Shown: one piece after another, positions 34,534-43,163 of the stretch
Position numbering within the stretch: position 1 is the stretch's first letter
How the letters are laid out: every line of letters starts with the position of its first letter
IMG/VR virus record: IMGVR_UViG_3300021364_000015
Coordinates: 1 to 64,000 of that record
DNA from: a virus
DNA: 64,000 bases
Reading direction: 5' to 3' (one strand)
Notes under the pieces: model-generated
Database searches by the model: none
What the model was told of the DNA's origin: nothing
What the model saw: the letters and a program-made list of their open reading frames with translations, nothing else
Position numbers and translations under genes: made by a program

Positions 34534-36114
34534 TTACTTGACGCCGCTGTCGGTGTCAACGGGCTGGGACACGGAAATTTCAGGGTCAAACTCTAAGCCA
34601 GCCAGAGCCGTAGCAACCTTCTCTAGTAACTCCTCATGCTCAACCTTGGTTGAGAAATGAAGATCAACCCCATCTTCCGACTTGAACGTAAACACGGGAA
34701 CACCCGAAACGGCAGCGCTGACATCAAAGGCTTCAGTTTCTTCACACTTAATGTGGACAACAAAGCCTGATGTGACCTTTTCGCCTTGTTCCATTGGGCG
34801 AGACATCGGCGCAGAAGTTAAGAACTCTTCAAGTTCATTAATAAGAGCAAGGGTGGCTTCACGCACCTGTCCAGCACCCCGAACCTTCAGCATCTCGTTG
34901 TATGCCATAAGAAGCAAGGCCATAGGGTCCTTCAAGTAATCGGGCTTCTGACGACGCATCATGTGGCCCTTTTCCTCAGTCTCGCAACCGCAAGACGCAT
35001 CCTTGGCTTCCTCTACTTCAACACCTTCAAGGTAGTTATTATGTGAATTGATGTTAGCGTTGTCATCAAACTTTTCAAGCGCTTCCATGTACTCTTCATG
35101 AGTATCACAAGGCAGGTACCCACCACCATGAGAGTGGTAGCCAGAACAACCAAAAGTCTTTGACCATGCTAAAGCAATGTCTGGAGTAGCCCAAGTGCCC
35201 TGCTCTGGATTCGCATCACGGACACCTTCTGGCTCTTCAGCATCTTTCTCATCTGGGTCCTTCACCATCATCGAAGTAGGTGCAGCGTCCCCCATCGGAG
35301 TATATGTAGTCATGGGCTTGACACGAGTGGGCTTGCCGAGAGTAATCTGCTGCCCTTCACGGTTGAATGTTGCCATCCACACCATGTTTTCACCGGTCTG
35401 GAACACAACGCTATTATCATTCATCTCTAGAATCTGCACAGGCTTACGTAGTGCCTGCGACAACATACGCCCCATCATTGCAGACATTGCATCTGCTCTA
35501 TTAGCAGGAGCGTCCTTATCATCATCCATATCGTACATTCCGCCCTTATCAGAGGTGCCCTCGTTGTCGTCTTTAACAGAAATCGTACCAGTCAACTGGT
35601 TAGCACCATGAAGTACTGGAGAAATTTCGTATAATTCTACTTCCTTCAGCATATTTGCCTGACGGCCTGCGTCAAAATCGGCCATAATGGTCTTGTAGCC
35701 AATTGACCATTCTTGATCCATGCCGTAAAATGCAACGTTTGCAAACGCCTCACGTCCACGCTCGGTGTTAAGATTGAACTGGACCTTGGCAAAGAGTCCA
35801 CCAATACCCGCCTGTTTCATCTTCTCTGGTAGGCGAGGGTCGGACTTAGGAACTTCGTAGATTTCAAGAACTTTACCAATCGGCTGGTTCCAGTCGTGGC
35901 CCCACACTACACGAGGCTTACGGCGCTTAAGTGAACCGTTGAAAGCCCCCGTGACGACTACATCGCCCACGGAATCTTTATTACCAATGCCTGAAACAAA
36001 GGCTTCAACAATGCCCTGCGCCTTGTCAATACCGATCTGACCAGAAATTGCTTTAAAATCAAAAGCGGGATCAGTGTCTTCAACGACATCTGCATACTCA
36101 ACTAAAGTAGTCAT
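34534..36114 (-). CDS. Prohead protease (HK97/S78-like) with long C-terminal extension
   Basis: 526 aa from ATG 36114, which has AAGGAG at the right distance; an in-frame ATG six codons upstream overlaps that site. The protease domain covers about 20-175. Catalytic His73 is in VVWGHDWNQPIGK and Ser137 in DQEWSIGYK, followed by ELYEISPVLHGAN. It matures the capsid by cutting scaffold and capsid N-arms. The C-terminal 350 residues are unusual for the family. They include a Cys-x3-His-x8-Cys motif (FGCSGYHSHGGGYLPC), as in two neighbours, and a DASCGCETEEKGH segment. Confidence 0.85.
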   Translation of the reverse strand: MTTLVEYADVVEDTDPAFDFKAISGQIGIDKAQGIVEAFVSGIGNKDSVGDVVVTGAFNGSLKRRKPRVVWGHDWNQPIGKVLEIYEVPKSDPRLPEKMKQAGIGGLFAKVQFNLNTERGREAFANVAFYGMDQEWSIGYKTIMADFDAGRQANMLKEVELYEISPVLHGANQLTGTISVKDDNEGTSDKGGMYDMDDDKDAPANRADAMSAMMGRMLSQALRKPVQILEMNDNSVVFQTGENMVWMATFNREGQQITLGKPTRVKPMTTYTPMGDAAPTSMMVKDPDEKDAEEPEGVRDANPEQGTWATPDIALAWSKTFGCSGYHSHGGGYLPCDTHEEYMEALEKFDDNANINSHNNYLEGVEVEEAKDASCGCETEEKGHMMRRQKPDYLKDPMALLLMAYNEMLKVRGAGQVREATLALINELEEFLTSAPMSRPMEQGEKVTSGFVVHIKCEETEAFDVSAAVSGVPVFTFKSEDGVDLHFSTKVEHEELLEKVATALAGLEFDPEISVSQPVDTDSGVK

Positions 36115-36212
36115 AACTCTCCTTAAGAACATTGCAACACTGCTATATTACACTCTACAGCCAGTAGGATGAAGAGGGTTTATATAAAAATCCTGCAAAG
36201 GCGTTTATATAT

Positions 36213-37007
36213 TTATCTTGTAAACTTCAACACACAACGACAGTTAATTGTCAACCCCGGAGGGGCCAAGGGGTCTTTCGGGAAACGGATAGGTACCCCG
36301 TCAACAAAAAATGGGCTTCCAACAGGGACTTTATCTCCATTTAATTGCCTGTGACTAATACGCACACGCTCATCTTTTAGCGAAACCCACTGCTTGTTCA
36401 CTCCGGCATCAGCATTTGAAGCGGAGTCGAAAAGTCCTTGATTGTATGGACCAAGAACTGCGGAATCTACAATCATATCCTTGCGGTTACTACGTAATTT
36501 ATTGAAAACTGCTTTGACGAGTACCGTAGCAAGAATAACCTTAAAGGCTATATTTAAATCTACCCCATCTCTATCCCGCCCCAGCGAAGCAGCAGCAAGT
36601 GCCTCTGCAACTTGGTTTTGCGTCGTGGTATTGAAATTATTGACGGTTGCGAGATGTTCTGAAACGGCAGCGTCTGCTTGCTCAGAAGTCACGGGCTGAC
36701 CATAGCCTTCTTCGATATTATCAGAAATGGCCTGCTGATAGATATCTTTCATGCCCGCTGTAAGTGGTGCAGTGCTAACAGACAAAGCAGCAATAGGAAC
36801 TATAGAAGCAAAATTAGCGTCCTCGCCTAAAGACAGGAGAGCAGACGTTGCTGGAGTATTAATCGCTTCTAAGACTTCTTGTTCTTGAGCATCAATGATT
36901 GCATCTAACTGCTGAGAAACTTGATCCTCTAACGACTCAACCCGGTATAGTGCTTTATCTTCCCAAGAGGTATATTTAGAAAGATCACCAAACTTTAGAT
37001 TTGCTGA
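36213..37007 (-). CDS. MuF-like head morphogenesis domain, in -1 frame after portal
   Basis: 264 codons from the frameshift point. The C-terminal part (VNKQWVSLKDERVRISHRQL ... GSPFFVDG ... PGLTINCRCVLKF) is the SPP1 gp7/MuF signature. The N-terminal 74 codons (SANLKFGDLSKYTSWEDKAL...) are coding-like but contain no ATG, GTG or TTG. The first possible start is a TTG at 36785, with no ribosome binding site. The frame opens just after a -1 frame TAG and overlaps the portal's 3' end, where a C_CCT_TTT heptamer lies. The likely product is therefore a portal-MuF fusion of about 748 aa. An alternative is TTG initiation, giving 190 aa. Confidence 0.75.
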   Translation of the reverse strand, partial: SANLKFGDLSKYTSWEDKALYRVESLEDQVSQQLDAIIDAQEQEVLEAINTPATSALLSLGEDANFASIVPIAALSVSTAPLTAGMKDIYQQAISDNIEEGYGQPVTSEQADAAVSEHLATVNNFNTTTQNQVAEALAAASLGRDRDGVDLNIAFKVILATVLVKAVFNKLRSNRKDMIVDSAVLGPYNQGLFDSASNADAGVNKQWVSLKDERVRISHRQLNGDKVPVGSPFFVDGVPIRFPKDPLAPPGLTINCRCVLKFTR

Positions 37008-38458
37008 AAAGGGGCACTCTTCCTACCCTCCGCTTCGTCATCCTGCAATTCACTTGCAACTGATGCGGCGGAGGCTTCGATATTCTCGGTACCTGTTACA
37101 GTACCGGCCTCAACAAAGCCACCTTCTTCTGGACTGAACTCTGTAACTACTGACTGCTGAGCATTCTGAGCCTGAACATCTAGAGGTACGCCGCCCTCAA
37201 CGTTGGTTTCCTCATTCATGGCCTTTTCTGTATTTGCGATTGGGGTCTGATTAGGGTTGGAAAGGAGTGAGTCCGCAATGTCGGAAACAACCTTTTTCCG
37301 GCCAGATGCTTCCCTATACTCATTTGCGCTTATCAGGCCCGTCTGGAACTCTGTTAGATTATGTCGCTCACGCTCCTGCTTTGCGAGTACTAGGATTGGG
37401 ACGTTAGAAACATCAAAGTCAATAAAGAAGGAATCGTCAATCTTGTCAAATGAACGGGCAATAAGGTCAAGGTGCGGAGACATTGTTTCCATCCAAAACA
37501 CCTTACCCTCTTCCATAGCGTTAGAGAAAGTACGGTTAGACGAGTTACCAATAATTGACTCAGGGACACCAAAAGCAGCAAGAATTTCTTCCTTGGTGAC
37601 AGTTCTCATCTGAATATATGCAGCATCACGTGGGCTAGCAGCCGTATCTACGAAGTCAGCACCGTCATCTGAAGAGATCACCCCGACAGAACCTGCACGT
37701 CCAATGTTGCCACGGAAACGAGAACGAAGTTCTTCTTTGTCCTCATCTGCAATCTCGCTCCGAAGGACTAAGAGACCACCCGGTCGGCCATCGTTAATCA
37801 AGAAGTTTCTGTTATAAATCTTCGCTAAGTTTTCAAGTTCAATGGCAACGCCAGCGGCTTCCATTGGCGTCATAGAAAGGTAAGGGTCTAACGGATGAGG
37901 GCGACGAATCCAAATAACATTCTCGGGCTTGATTGTACGCTTCTCTTGTGCGTTGATCTTTACCTCAAAGCCTTTGACAAACTTAGTGACATCTGGAATT
38001 GGAGACGTACTCTGCGGAGGCAACAAGTGCAGTGCAATTGGCTGACCGCCTCGGCCTCTAACAATTTCCACAAAAGCGCCACGGCTACTCATAAGTAACT
38101 GTGATGAAAGACGGTATCTGAAGGCAAAAGCGTTCTCACCGTCGTTGGCCGTGTTGTTGAAAAGTTTCAACATGCTGTGGTCACTGACAACCTCACCGAA
38201 AGGATTGTTGTCTTTGCGGAACATCATGGGTAGGCGGGCCTGATTAGAAGCAATCACGTCAATGCATCGAAATACCCAAGTGACCTTAGAAACGCCCTCT
38301 TTGTACGCTTTAACAATATCCCAGCCGTCGTGGTAACCCCGACTTTCACCCAGTGATGGGCTATATGAAACTGGAGCACCTACTGAAATAGAGGCTGCTT
38401 TCTGCTGACCAGCAATTGCATCTTGAATAGATTTGTTTGAACTAGAGTTCCACGCCAT
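36995..38458 (-). CDS. Portal protein (HK97 family)
   Basis: 487 aa. HK97-type portal features: VTWVFRCIDVIASNQARLP near the N-terminus, LHLLPPQSTSPI, ENVIWIRRPHPLDPYLSMTPMEAA (quoted in part), RPGGLLVL and LAAFGVPESIIGN. It forms the dodecameric DNA gate at one capsid vertex. The acidic C-terminal tail (about 400-487) is low complexity. The start overlaps the stop of the upstream 52-aa membrane protein gene (TAATG). A canonical -1 slippery site lies 10 bases before its stop codon. Confidence 0.92.
   Translation of the reverse strand: MAWNSSSNKSIQDAIAGQQKAASISVGAPVSYSPSLGESRGYHDGWDIVKAYKEGVSKVTWVFRCIDVIASNQARLPMMFRKDNNPFGEVVSDHSMLKLFNNTANDGENAFAFRYRLSSQLLMSSRGAFVEIVRGRGGQPIALHLLPPQSTSPIPDVTKFVKGFEVKINAQEKRTIKPENVIWIRRPHPLDPYLSMTPMEAAGVAIELENLAKIYNRNFLINDGRPGGLLVLRSEIADEDKEELRSRFRGNIGRAGSVGVISSDDGADFVDTAASPRDAAYIQMRTVTKEEILAAFGVPESIIGNSSNRTFSNAMEEGKVFWMETMSPHLDLIARSFDKIDDSFFIDFDVSNVPILVLAKQERERHNLTEFQTGLISANEYREASGRKKVVSDIADSLLSNPNQTPIANTEKAMNEETNVEGGVPLDVQAQNAQQSVVTEFSPEEGGFVEAGTVTGTENIEASAASVASELQDDEAEGRKSAPFQQI
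37007..37013 (-). promoter_or_regulatory. Programmed -1 frameshift heptamer C_CCT_TTT at the portal/MuF junction
   Basis: In portal frame the minus strand reads GCC CCT TTT CAG CAA ATC TAA. A -1 slip re-pairs as CCC TTT, with a perfect match in the A site. The open -1 window is only about 35 bases and contains this one canonical heptamer. Confidence 0.75.
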
Positions 38459-38616
38459 TATTCAGCCCCTAATAGATAGCCGTAAATTCCACAAGCGAAG
38501 CCAGCACTTGCCAGACCCCACCCCAGACTGAGTATACTAATACCAAAGCCTATTAGTAGTATACCAGCGCCCATGAGAATATGGGCAACGGCAGAACGAT
38601 TTAGAATATTCTTCAT
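38458..38616 (-). CDS. Small membrane protein (52 aa) upstream of portal
   Basis: ATG at 38616 opens a 52-codon frame ending in TAA that overlaps the portal ATG. After a short basic N-terminus (MKNILNRS), nearly all of it is hydrophobic and glycine-rich (AHILMGAGILLIGFGISILS), enough for one long or two short membrane helices. Function unknown. It is the first gene of the head transcript, with a leaderless-type promoter 6 bases ahead. Confidence 0.7.
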   Translation of the reverse strand: MKNILNRSAVAHILMGAGILLIGFGISILSLGWGLASAGFACGIYGYLLGAE

Positions 38617-38622
38617 AGGTAT

Positions 38623-38651
38623 ACTGTACCGTTTATTTGTCTAGGAGACAA
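38623..38651 (-). promoter_or_regulatory. Leaderless-type promoter for the head-gene transcript
   Basis: TTGTCT (38646-38651), 17-base spacer, TACAGT (38623-38628), 6 bases to the ATG at 38616. It lies in the 41-bp divergent gap with the terminase gene. Confidence 0.6.
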
Positions 38652-38657
38652 GCAAAT

Positions 38658-39974
38658 ATGTCCTCACAGAACCCGGACTGGGAAAAAATCAAAGAGTATT
38701 TAGAGCCTAAGCGGTCTGACTACTGGGTCGAAGAACCGTCCCTAACTCAAAAAGTTTTCCTACGGTCGGAAGGTCAAGAAGTCATGTTCGGCGGCGCTGC
38801 TGGCGGAGGTAAGTCTTCGGCGCTTATCATGGCTGCTTTGCAGTATGTGGATATTCCAAACTACAGTGCTATTCTCTTCCGTCGAACATACGCCGACCTT
38901 GCCCTCCCCGGCGCTCTCATGGACCGCTTCCGAGAATGGATTATGCAGTTTGACGATGTTCATTGGAACGCAAACCAATACACTGCAACATTCCCCTCCG
39001 GTGCCAGAATCACATTCGGTTATCTGAATAACGTAAATGACTATCTCCGTTACAAAGGTTCGGAATTTCAGTTCATCGGCATGGATGAGGTTACCGAGAT
39101 TAGAGAGTCTGACTACAGATACATGTTCTCCCGGCTTCGTCGTCCTGCGTCTGGCCCTCTATCGAAAGTTCCCCTAAGGATGCGGTGCGCTACCAACCCT
39201 GCACCTAACTGGGTCCGTCAAAGATTCTTAGTTGAAGGTGCAGATAATGGGAGAATCTTCATTCCTTCAATGCTTACAGACAACCCCGGAATTGATCCCA
39301 CATCATACCGTGCCATGCTTTCGGAACTTGACCCAATCGAACGTAAACGCTTAGAGTTCGGTGACTGGTGGGCTACCACCCTTGGCTCCATGTTCGATAG
39401 AAACAACTTTGAAATTATCGAACCTAGTGAAGTACCTGAACTCAGTAAAGATACAACCGTAGTGAGGTTCTGGGACTTGGCCGGAACGGAACCCTCAAAC
39501 TCTAATCCCGATCCTGACTGGACAGTTGGTTGTTTGGGTGCTTTCGATAACGGTATATTTTATATTCTAGACGTTCGCCGCATAAGAGCAAAGGGAGAAA
39601 AGGTCGAACGGTTTGTTAAAGAAACTGCTGAAGAAGATGGTGCCGAAATAATGATTCAGATGGAACAAGAACCCGGATCGGCAGGTAAAAACCTAATTGA
39701 CCAATACGCAAGATATGTTCTTCCGGGTTACAACTTTTCTGGGCAGAGAGCAACTGGCGATAAAGTGACTAGAGCAAAGCCTTTTGCCGCAGCCGTGGCT
39801 AACGGAAATGTTAAACTAATTAGAGCAGCATGGAACACAGACTTCATTGACGAAGTATCGTCATTCCCAGAAGCGAGAGTTCACGACGACCAAGTTGATG
39901 CTGCTACCCATGCATTCAACCTTTGTGCAGGACTAGGTATGGGAATCAGACGTAAAATCGAAATCATCATTTGA
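38658..39974 (+). CDS. terL: Terminase large subunit
   Basis: 438 aa from ATG 38658; an in-frame TTG seven codons upstream overlaps the AGGAG site. ATPase: Walker A GGAAGGGKS near residue 46, Walker B QFIGMDE near 130, then CATNPAPNWVRQRF as coupling motif. Nuclease: RFWDLAGTEP (first Asp), a middle acidic residue and HDDQVDAATHAFN at the C-terminus. It packages DNA and cuts the concatemer. No small subunit was recognised nearby. It is transcribed divergently from the portal operon, an unusual arrangement. Confidence 0.92.
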   Translation: MSSQNPDWEKIKEYLEPKRSDYWVEEPSLTQKVFLRSEGQEVMFGGAAGGGKSSALIMAALQYVDIPNYSAILFRRTYADLALPGALMDRFREWIMQFDDVHWNANQYTATFPSGARITFGYLNNVNDYLRYKGSEFQFIGMDEVTEIRESDYRYMFSRLRRPASGPLSKVPLRMRCATNPAPNWVRQRFLVEGADNGRIFIPSMLTDNPGIDPTSYRAMLSELDPIERKRLEFGDWWATTLGSMFDRNNFEIIEPSEVPELSKDTTVVRFWDLAGTEPSNSNPDPDWTVGCLGAFDNGIFYILDVRRIRAKGEKVERFVKETAEEDGAEIMIQMEQEPGSAGKNLIDQYARYVLPGYNFSGQRATGDKVTRAKPFAAAVANGNVKLIRAAWNTDFIDEVSSFPEARVHDDQVDAATHAFNLCAGLGMGIRRKIEIII

Positions 39975-39983
39975 GGAGAAAAT

Positions 39984-40250
39984 ATGAAAGTGTGGATCGA
40001 CCAAGATTTGTGTACGGGAGATGGGCTGTGTGCGGAAATTTGCCCTGATATCTTTGAGATGCACGATGACGGCTTAGCATACGTCAAAGAAGTACCGTGG
40101 CCGAACATTAAAGGCCCCAACGGTGATGCAGAGGGACCTGTTTACCAGATGGCAGAAGGTCAGGCAGAAGTTCCTGAGAACTTACTTGCTGACACTATTG
40201 ATGCCGCTGAAGAGTGCCCCGGCGAGTGCATCTTTATTGAAGTCGATTAG
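39984..40250 (+). CDS. Ferredoxin (3Fe-4S/4Fe-4S type)
   Basis: 88 aa. Motif Cys-x5-Cys-x3-Cys-Pro (CTGDGLCAEICP) and a distal CPGEC that supplies the remaining ligand, as in small actinobacterial ferredoxins that feed cytochromes P450 and other oxygenases. Acidic overall. GAGGAG precedes the ATG, 9 bases after the terminase stop, so the two share a transcript. The partner enzyme is not evident. The iron-dependent oxygenases at 40.8 and 46.5 kb are 2-oxoglutarate types that do not normally need it. It ends tail-to-tail with the FkbM gene, their stop codons overlapping. Confidence 0.88.
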   Translation: MKVWIDQDLCTGDGLCAEICPDIFEMHDDGLAYVKEVPWPNIKGPNGDAEGPVYQMAEGQAEVPENLLADTIDAAEECPGECIFIEVD

Positions 40251-40837
40251 AGAACATCCCAGCGCAAGTGTGGGCGGTACACATCGGGGTGTACAGCAGT
40301 AGGGTCTACCCACCAATCTTCATGAATCGTTCTAACGACAAGCGTATACCCGAGAGCGTCTAGAATCTCTCGTTGAGCATCACGAATAGAATCGTTCCTG
40401 AAATACATGTTCGCATCATGTTCAAACGTAATGACCGAGAAACGATACGTGGTCAGAGGTAACGAAATAAGCCCCAATAGGGATGTATACGCACTGCCTT
40501 CAGGGCGCATAGCCTCATCATAGCCATTGTCAATATCTACTTGTAGAAAGTCAATCTGCTTAGGCCATTGGCCCTCTTTGAAAAATTCGCTATAGTCAAA
40601 GGCTAAGGCATCTCCATAGCAGGGGTTGGAACGATTGTCAGTAAACTGCTCTCGCCGCTTATCGTCAATTTCAAATGAAACTCCACGCCACCCAAAGTCT
40701 TGCTCCAACACACGAGTGTTGCTACCATCATGAGAGTGGAAAGCGCCAAGTTCTACATAGTGTCCAGCCTGCTTCATTTGCGTCATTTCAATAACAAAGT
40801 TTTCTTGCTCGCTATGACTAAACTGCTGAATCTGCAT
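40247..40837 (-). CDS. FkbM-family methyltransferase
   Basis: 196 aa. The SAM-binding start GHYVELGAFHSHDGSNTRVL and the later IDFLQVDIDNGYDEAM fit FkbM-like methyltransferases, which commonly methylate sugars or small molecules. GGAGAG precedes the ATG. The start overlaps the end of the oxygenase gene by 20 bases. It may act on a glycan made with the nearby glycosyltransferase; the substrate is unknown. Confidence 0.75.
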   Translation of the reverse strand: MQIQQFSHSEQENFVIEMTQMKQAGHYVELGAFHSHDGSNTRVLEQDFGWRGVSFEIDDKRREQFTDNRSNPCYGDALAFDYSEFFKEGQWPKQIDFLQVDIDNGYDEAMRPEGSAYTSLLGLISLPLTTYRFSVITFEHDANMYFRNDSIRDAQREILDALGYTLVVRTIHEDWWVDPTAVHPDVYRPHLRWDVL

Positions 40838-41381
40838 TTTTATCTCTCCAAAATTTAGTAGACGACACCTTTATGCCGTTCGTTGCTGGGTTACCTCTAT
40901 GCTTGTAGTGGCAAGCAAACAGTAACATCATATTTTCTTCAGGGGTGATTGTGAGATCAATATCAGGAAACACTAACTCTCCACCGTCGTAGTCGTCATT
41001 CAAGTAATGCACAGAACTAAAAACATGAACGTTTTCCCGCTTAGCAGGGTCGTCTGAATTGTGGTAAAGATCGTCGTGTAACCCCATGCCACACCCTTCG
41101 GGATACACCACCGCAGGTAAAGCGTTGTTTACCACAGCGTCAAAGTCAAACCCTTCTTTGAGCGCATCCGCTATTGACTGGGAGTAGGTCAAGATGATTT
41201 GATCTTCCACGTTGTCTGGGCTTCCCCCGTCAATAACATGCCGAGTAAAAAAGTTGTAGCACCGGTCGTGCATCTCCATAATCTCGCCCTTACGGGGAGT
41301 CCTCACCATGTGGAGTAGATCGCTGCAATGTGGCGAAAAGTTATAGATAACAGCAAAATCGTCGCTTATGAACTCAAGCAT
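40818..41381 (-). CDS. 2-oxoglutarate/Fe(II) oxygenase, prolyl-4-hydroxylase-like
   Basis: 187 aa. The iron-binding His-x-Asp is in GMGLHDDLYHN, followed by VFSSVHYLNDDYDGGELVFPD, and the distal His with the 2-oxoglutarate-binding basic residue in HYKHRGNPATNGIKVSSTKF. It hydroxylates an unknown target, probably a protein or sugar. GGAAG precedes the ATG. The start overlaps the 3' end of the DUF932 gene. Confidence 0.85.
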   Translation of the reverse strand: MLEFISDDFAVIYNFSPHCSDLLHMVRTPRKGEIMEMHDRCYNFFTRHVIDGGSPDNVEDQIILTYSQSIADALKEGFDFDAVVNNALPAVVYPEGCGMGLHDDLYHNSDDPAKRENVHVFSSVHYLNDDYDGGELVFPDIDLTITPEENMMLLFACHYKHRGNPATNGIKVSSTKFWRDKNADSAV

Positions 41382-42307
41382 TTGTGAACTTCCAATTTTA
41401 ACCGATGGCTAAAGTTATCAATCTCTAAAGCGTGCTGTGCTGCTTCATTGCTATCAATGTTTCTGTGAAAGTCAATATATTCACTCATGGCATTTAGCAG
41501 CGCCCACTTAGATGAGCCATACATTTCGCTATTGCGCTTTGCAGTAAACAACTCCCGAACAGTCTCATGAACAGACTCTAAGTGTTCTCGCTTCTTGGCT
41601 GTACTTGCACCTGACAAGGACCAGACTTTATCCAATGTCTCAGTTATTTCACTGTCAGTGATCGGTACGCACAAACTAGAAACGGTGTCTATGACATGCT
41701 GAGACCAGTTTTTCCGCATATTCATTACTTCCTTAGCCTCCCCATCAAGGTTTGCCTGACTGGGAGTATGGCGCTTCCTAATACTAAAATCACACGTACT
41801 CACTTCATTGAAACGGTACGTAGTGTTGGTACTGCGCCGACTGTCCAAACTGTAGTAACAAATAGGTATACTTCCATCGTGGGATGACATAACAACGATG
41901 TAGTTGTCGATGGTGTCAGTCTCCCCATTGATGGCCTTTATGCTTAAAGAGCCAACATGCAGAACCGCAAAAAACTTTCGCCCTTGGTCTAAAACCCCAC
42001 AGCCTTTAAGTACTGCTAGTTCACCATACTTATTCAACAGGTTAGTCGCCCTTTGTAAAATCTTATCGTTCTGCTCTATAGCATAACGCTCTTTAACAAC
42101 TTCCCAATTTTCAAGCCGCTCGTCCACTTCTCTGCCCGTGACATACCGATTGGGGACTTGAACAAACGAGTCTATGAATCTGTCATAAACGTAAACTTGG
42201 TTTGCAACAACAGAGTAGTCTGCGCTTGCTGCATTTAACAACTCATCTGTTGAGAGGCCACTATTGTCTATACCCGTAAGCAGGGTGAGCCATGACTTAT
42301 CGGTCAT
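41366..42307 (-). CDS. DUF932 / phage-plasmid-like protein
   Basis: 313 aa from ATG 42307; an in-frame upstream start lies deep in the MazG gene. Motifs SADYSVVANQVYVYDRF and VPNRYVTGREV, then HVGSLSIKAINGETDTIDNY, match the DUF932 family found on phages and plasmids, which is of unknown biochemical role and often near recombination genes. Overlaps the MazG stop by 11 bases. Confidence 0.75.
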   Translation of the reverse strand: MTDKSWLTLLTGIDNSGLSTDELLNAASADYSVVANQVYVYDRFIDSFVQVPNRYVTGREVDERLENWEVVKERYAIEQNDKILQRATNLLNKYGELAVLKGCGVLDQGRKFFAVLHVGSLSIKAINGETDTIDNYIVVMSSHDGSIPICYYSLDSRRSTNTTYRFNEVSTCDFSIRKRHTPSQANLDGEAKEVMNMRKNWSQHVIDTVSSLCVPITDSEITETLDKVWSLSGASTAKKREHLESVHETVRELFTAKRNSEMYGSSKWALLNAMSEYIDFHRNIDSNEAAQHALEIDNFSHRLKLEVHKCLSS

Positions 42308-42623
42308 CTCCCGATCCGCCAATCTTGCCCCGTTCAAAACGACTAGACAACTTTGTGATATTTGCGTCAGCAACCTCTGTTAGCGAGAAGCCCAGTTCCC
42401 AAGCGAGACCAGACACGTACCATAAAACATCGCCTAGTTCCTTCTTGATTGATTCACGAGCCTCATCGGAGAAAACTCCTCCGCTATCCCTAATAATCTT
42501 CTTAACCTTGTCCGCTACCTCACCGGCTTCACTCGCTAAACCTAATGTTGTGTAAACAACGCCCTGATCTGCCGGAAAAACTGCCGTCTCCTTTGCGGCG
42601 GCTTGGTATGCATTCATGTCCAT
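42297..42623 (-). CDS. mazG: MazG-like nucleotide pyrophosphohydrolase
   Basis: 108 aa. MazG signature: GLASEAGEVADKVKKII and then KKELGDVLWYVSGLAWELG, giving the EExxE...ExxD metal-binding helices. It hydrolyses (d)NTPs, or possibly ppGpp-like alarmones, and would shape the nucleotide pool of the infected cell. AGGAG precedes the ATG. Confidence 0.9.
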   Translation of the reverse strand: MDMNAYQAAAKETAVFPADQGVVYTTLGLASEAGEVADKVKKIIRDSGGVFSDEARESIKKELGDVLWYVSGLAWELGFSLTEVADANITKLSSRFERGKIGGSGDDR

Positions 42624-42632
42624 CTTACTCTC

Positions 42633-43154
42633 CTATGCTTGCTCAGCATGACCCGTAGGTCGTTCAATATAAATATCTTCTCCGGTCTTTGATTCAATCG
42701 GAACCCAAGCCGGAGAATAAGTATGTTGCTTAATCTTTCTCATCTTAAGCAACGTACCATCTAACAAAACGTCAAACTCGTCGTAAGTCATGCCTAGCCG
42801 TTTCCGCAACTCTTCCTCTGTGAAGCGTTTAGACTGCATAATACGCTGCATCAAACGGGAAAGATATTTGGCAATAACAATACCACGGTATCTATTCATG
42901 TCGATGTGTAATAGCATGGCTTCAACATCGTCACACTTCACCACAGTCACAGGAACCTTTTTAATATTCAACTCGTTAGCAATTATCCATCGGTGGTAAC
43001 CGTCAATGATAGTGCCGTTCTTCTGAATAACAATAGGGCTGAGAATGCCGTATGCGCTTATTGAGGAAGACAATCGTTTATAGTCAGGCGCAACTATATA
43101 GGACGAAGACGACCACTTTGCTGGAGCCAAGTCAGACGTTTTACAATAATCCAT
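42633..43154 (-). CDS. ParB/Srx-fold protein (IbrB-like), first copy
   Basis: 173 aa. The ParB N-terminal-like fold is shown by YGILSPIVIQKNGTIIDGYHR followed by WIIANELNIKKVPVTVV. The C-terminal part is helical and basic. ParB-like proteins next to PAPS-reductase-family proteins recall the IbrA/IbrB pair known from enterobacterial prophages. It lies immediately downstream of the PAPS-reductase-like gene (9-base gap). It may bind DNA or act as a nucleotide-using switch. A role in chromosome partition is unlikely, because there is no ParA. Confidence 0.75.
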   Translation of the reverse strand: MDYCKTSDLAPAKWSSSSYIVAPDYKRLSSSISAYGILSPIVIQKNGTIIDGYHRWIIANELNIKKVPVTVVKCDDVEAMLLHIDMNRYRGIVIAKYLSRLMQRIMQSKRFTEEELRKRLGMTYDEFDVLLDGTLLKMRKIKQHTYSPAWVPIESKTGEDIYIERPTGHAEQA

Positions 43155-43163
43155 TAACTTACT

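Noticed and set aside
36213-36785. Stand-alone 190-aa MuF protein from a TTG start
   Set aside because: No ribosome binding site precedes the TTG and 74 further in-frame coding-like codons lie upstream; a frameshift fusion explains the data better.
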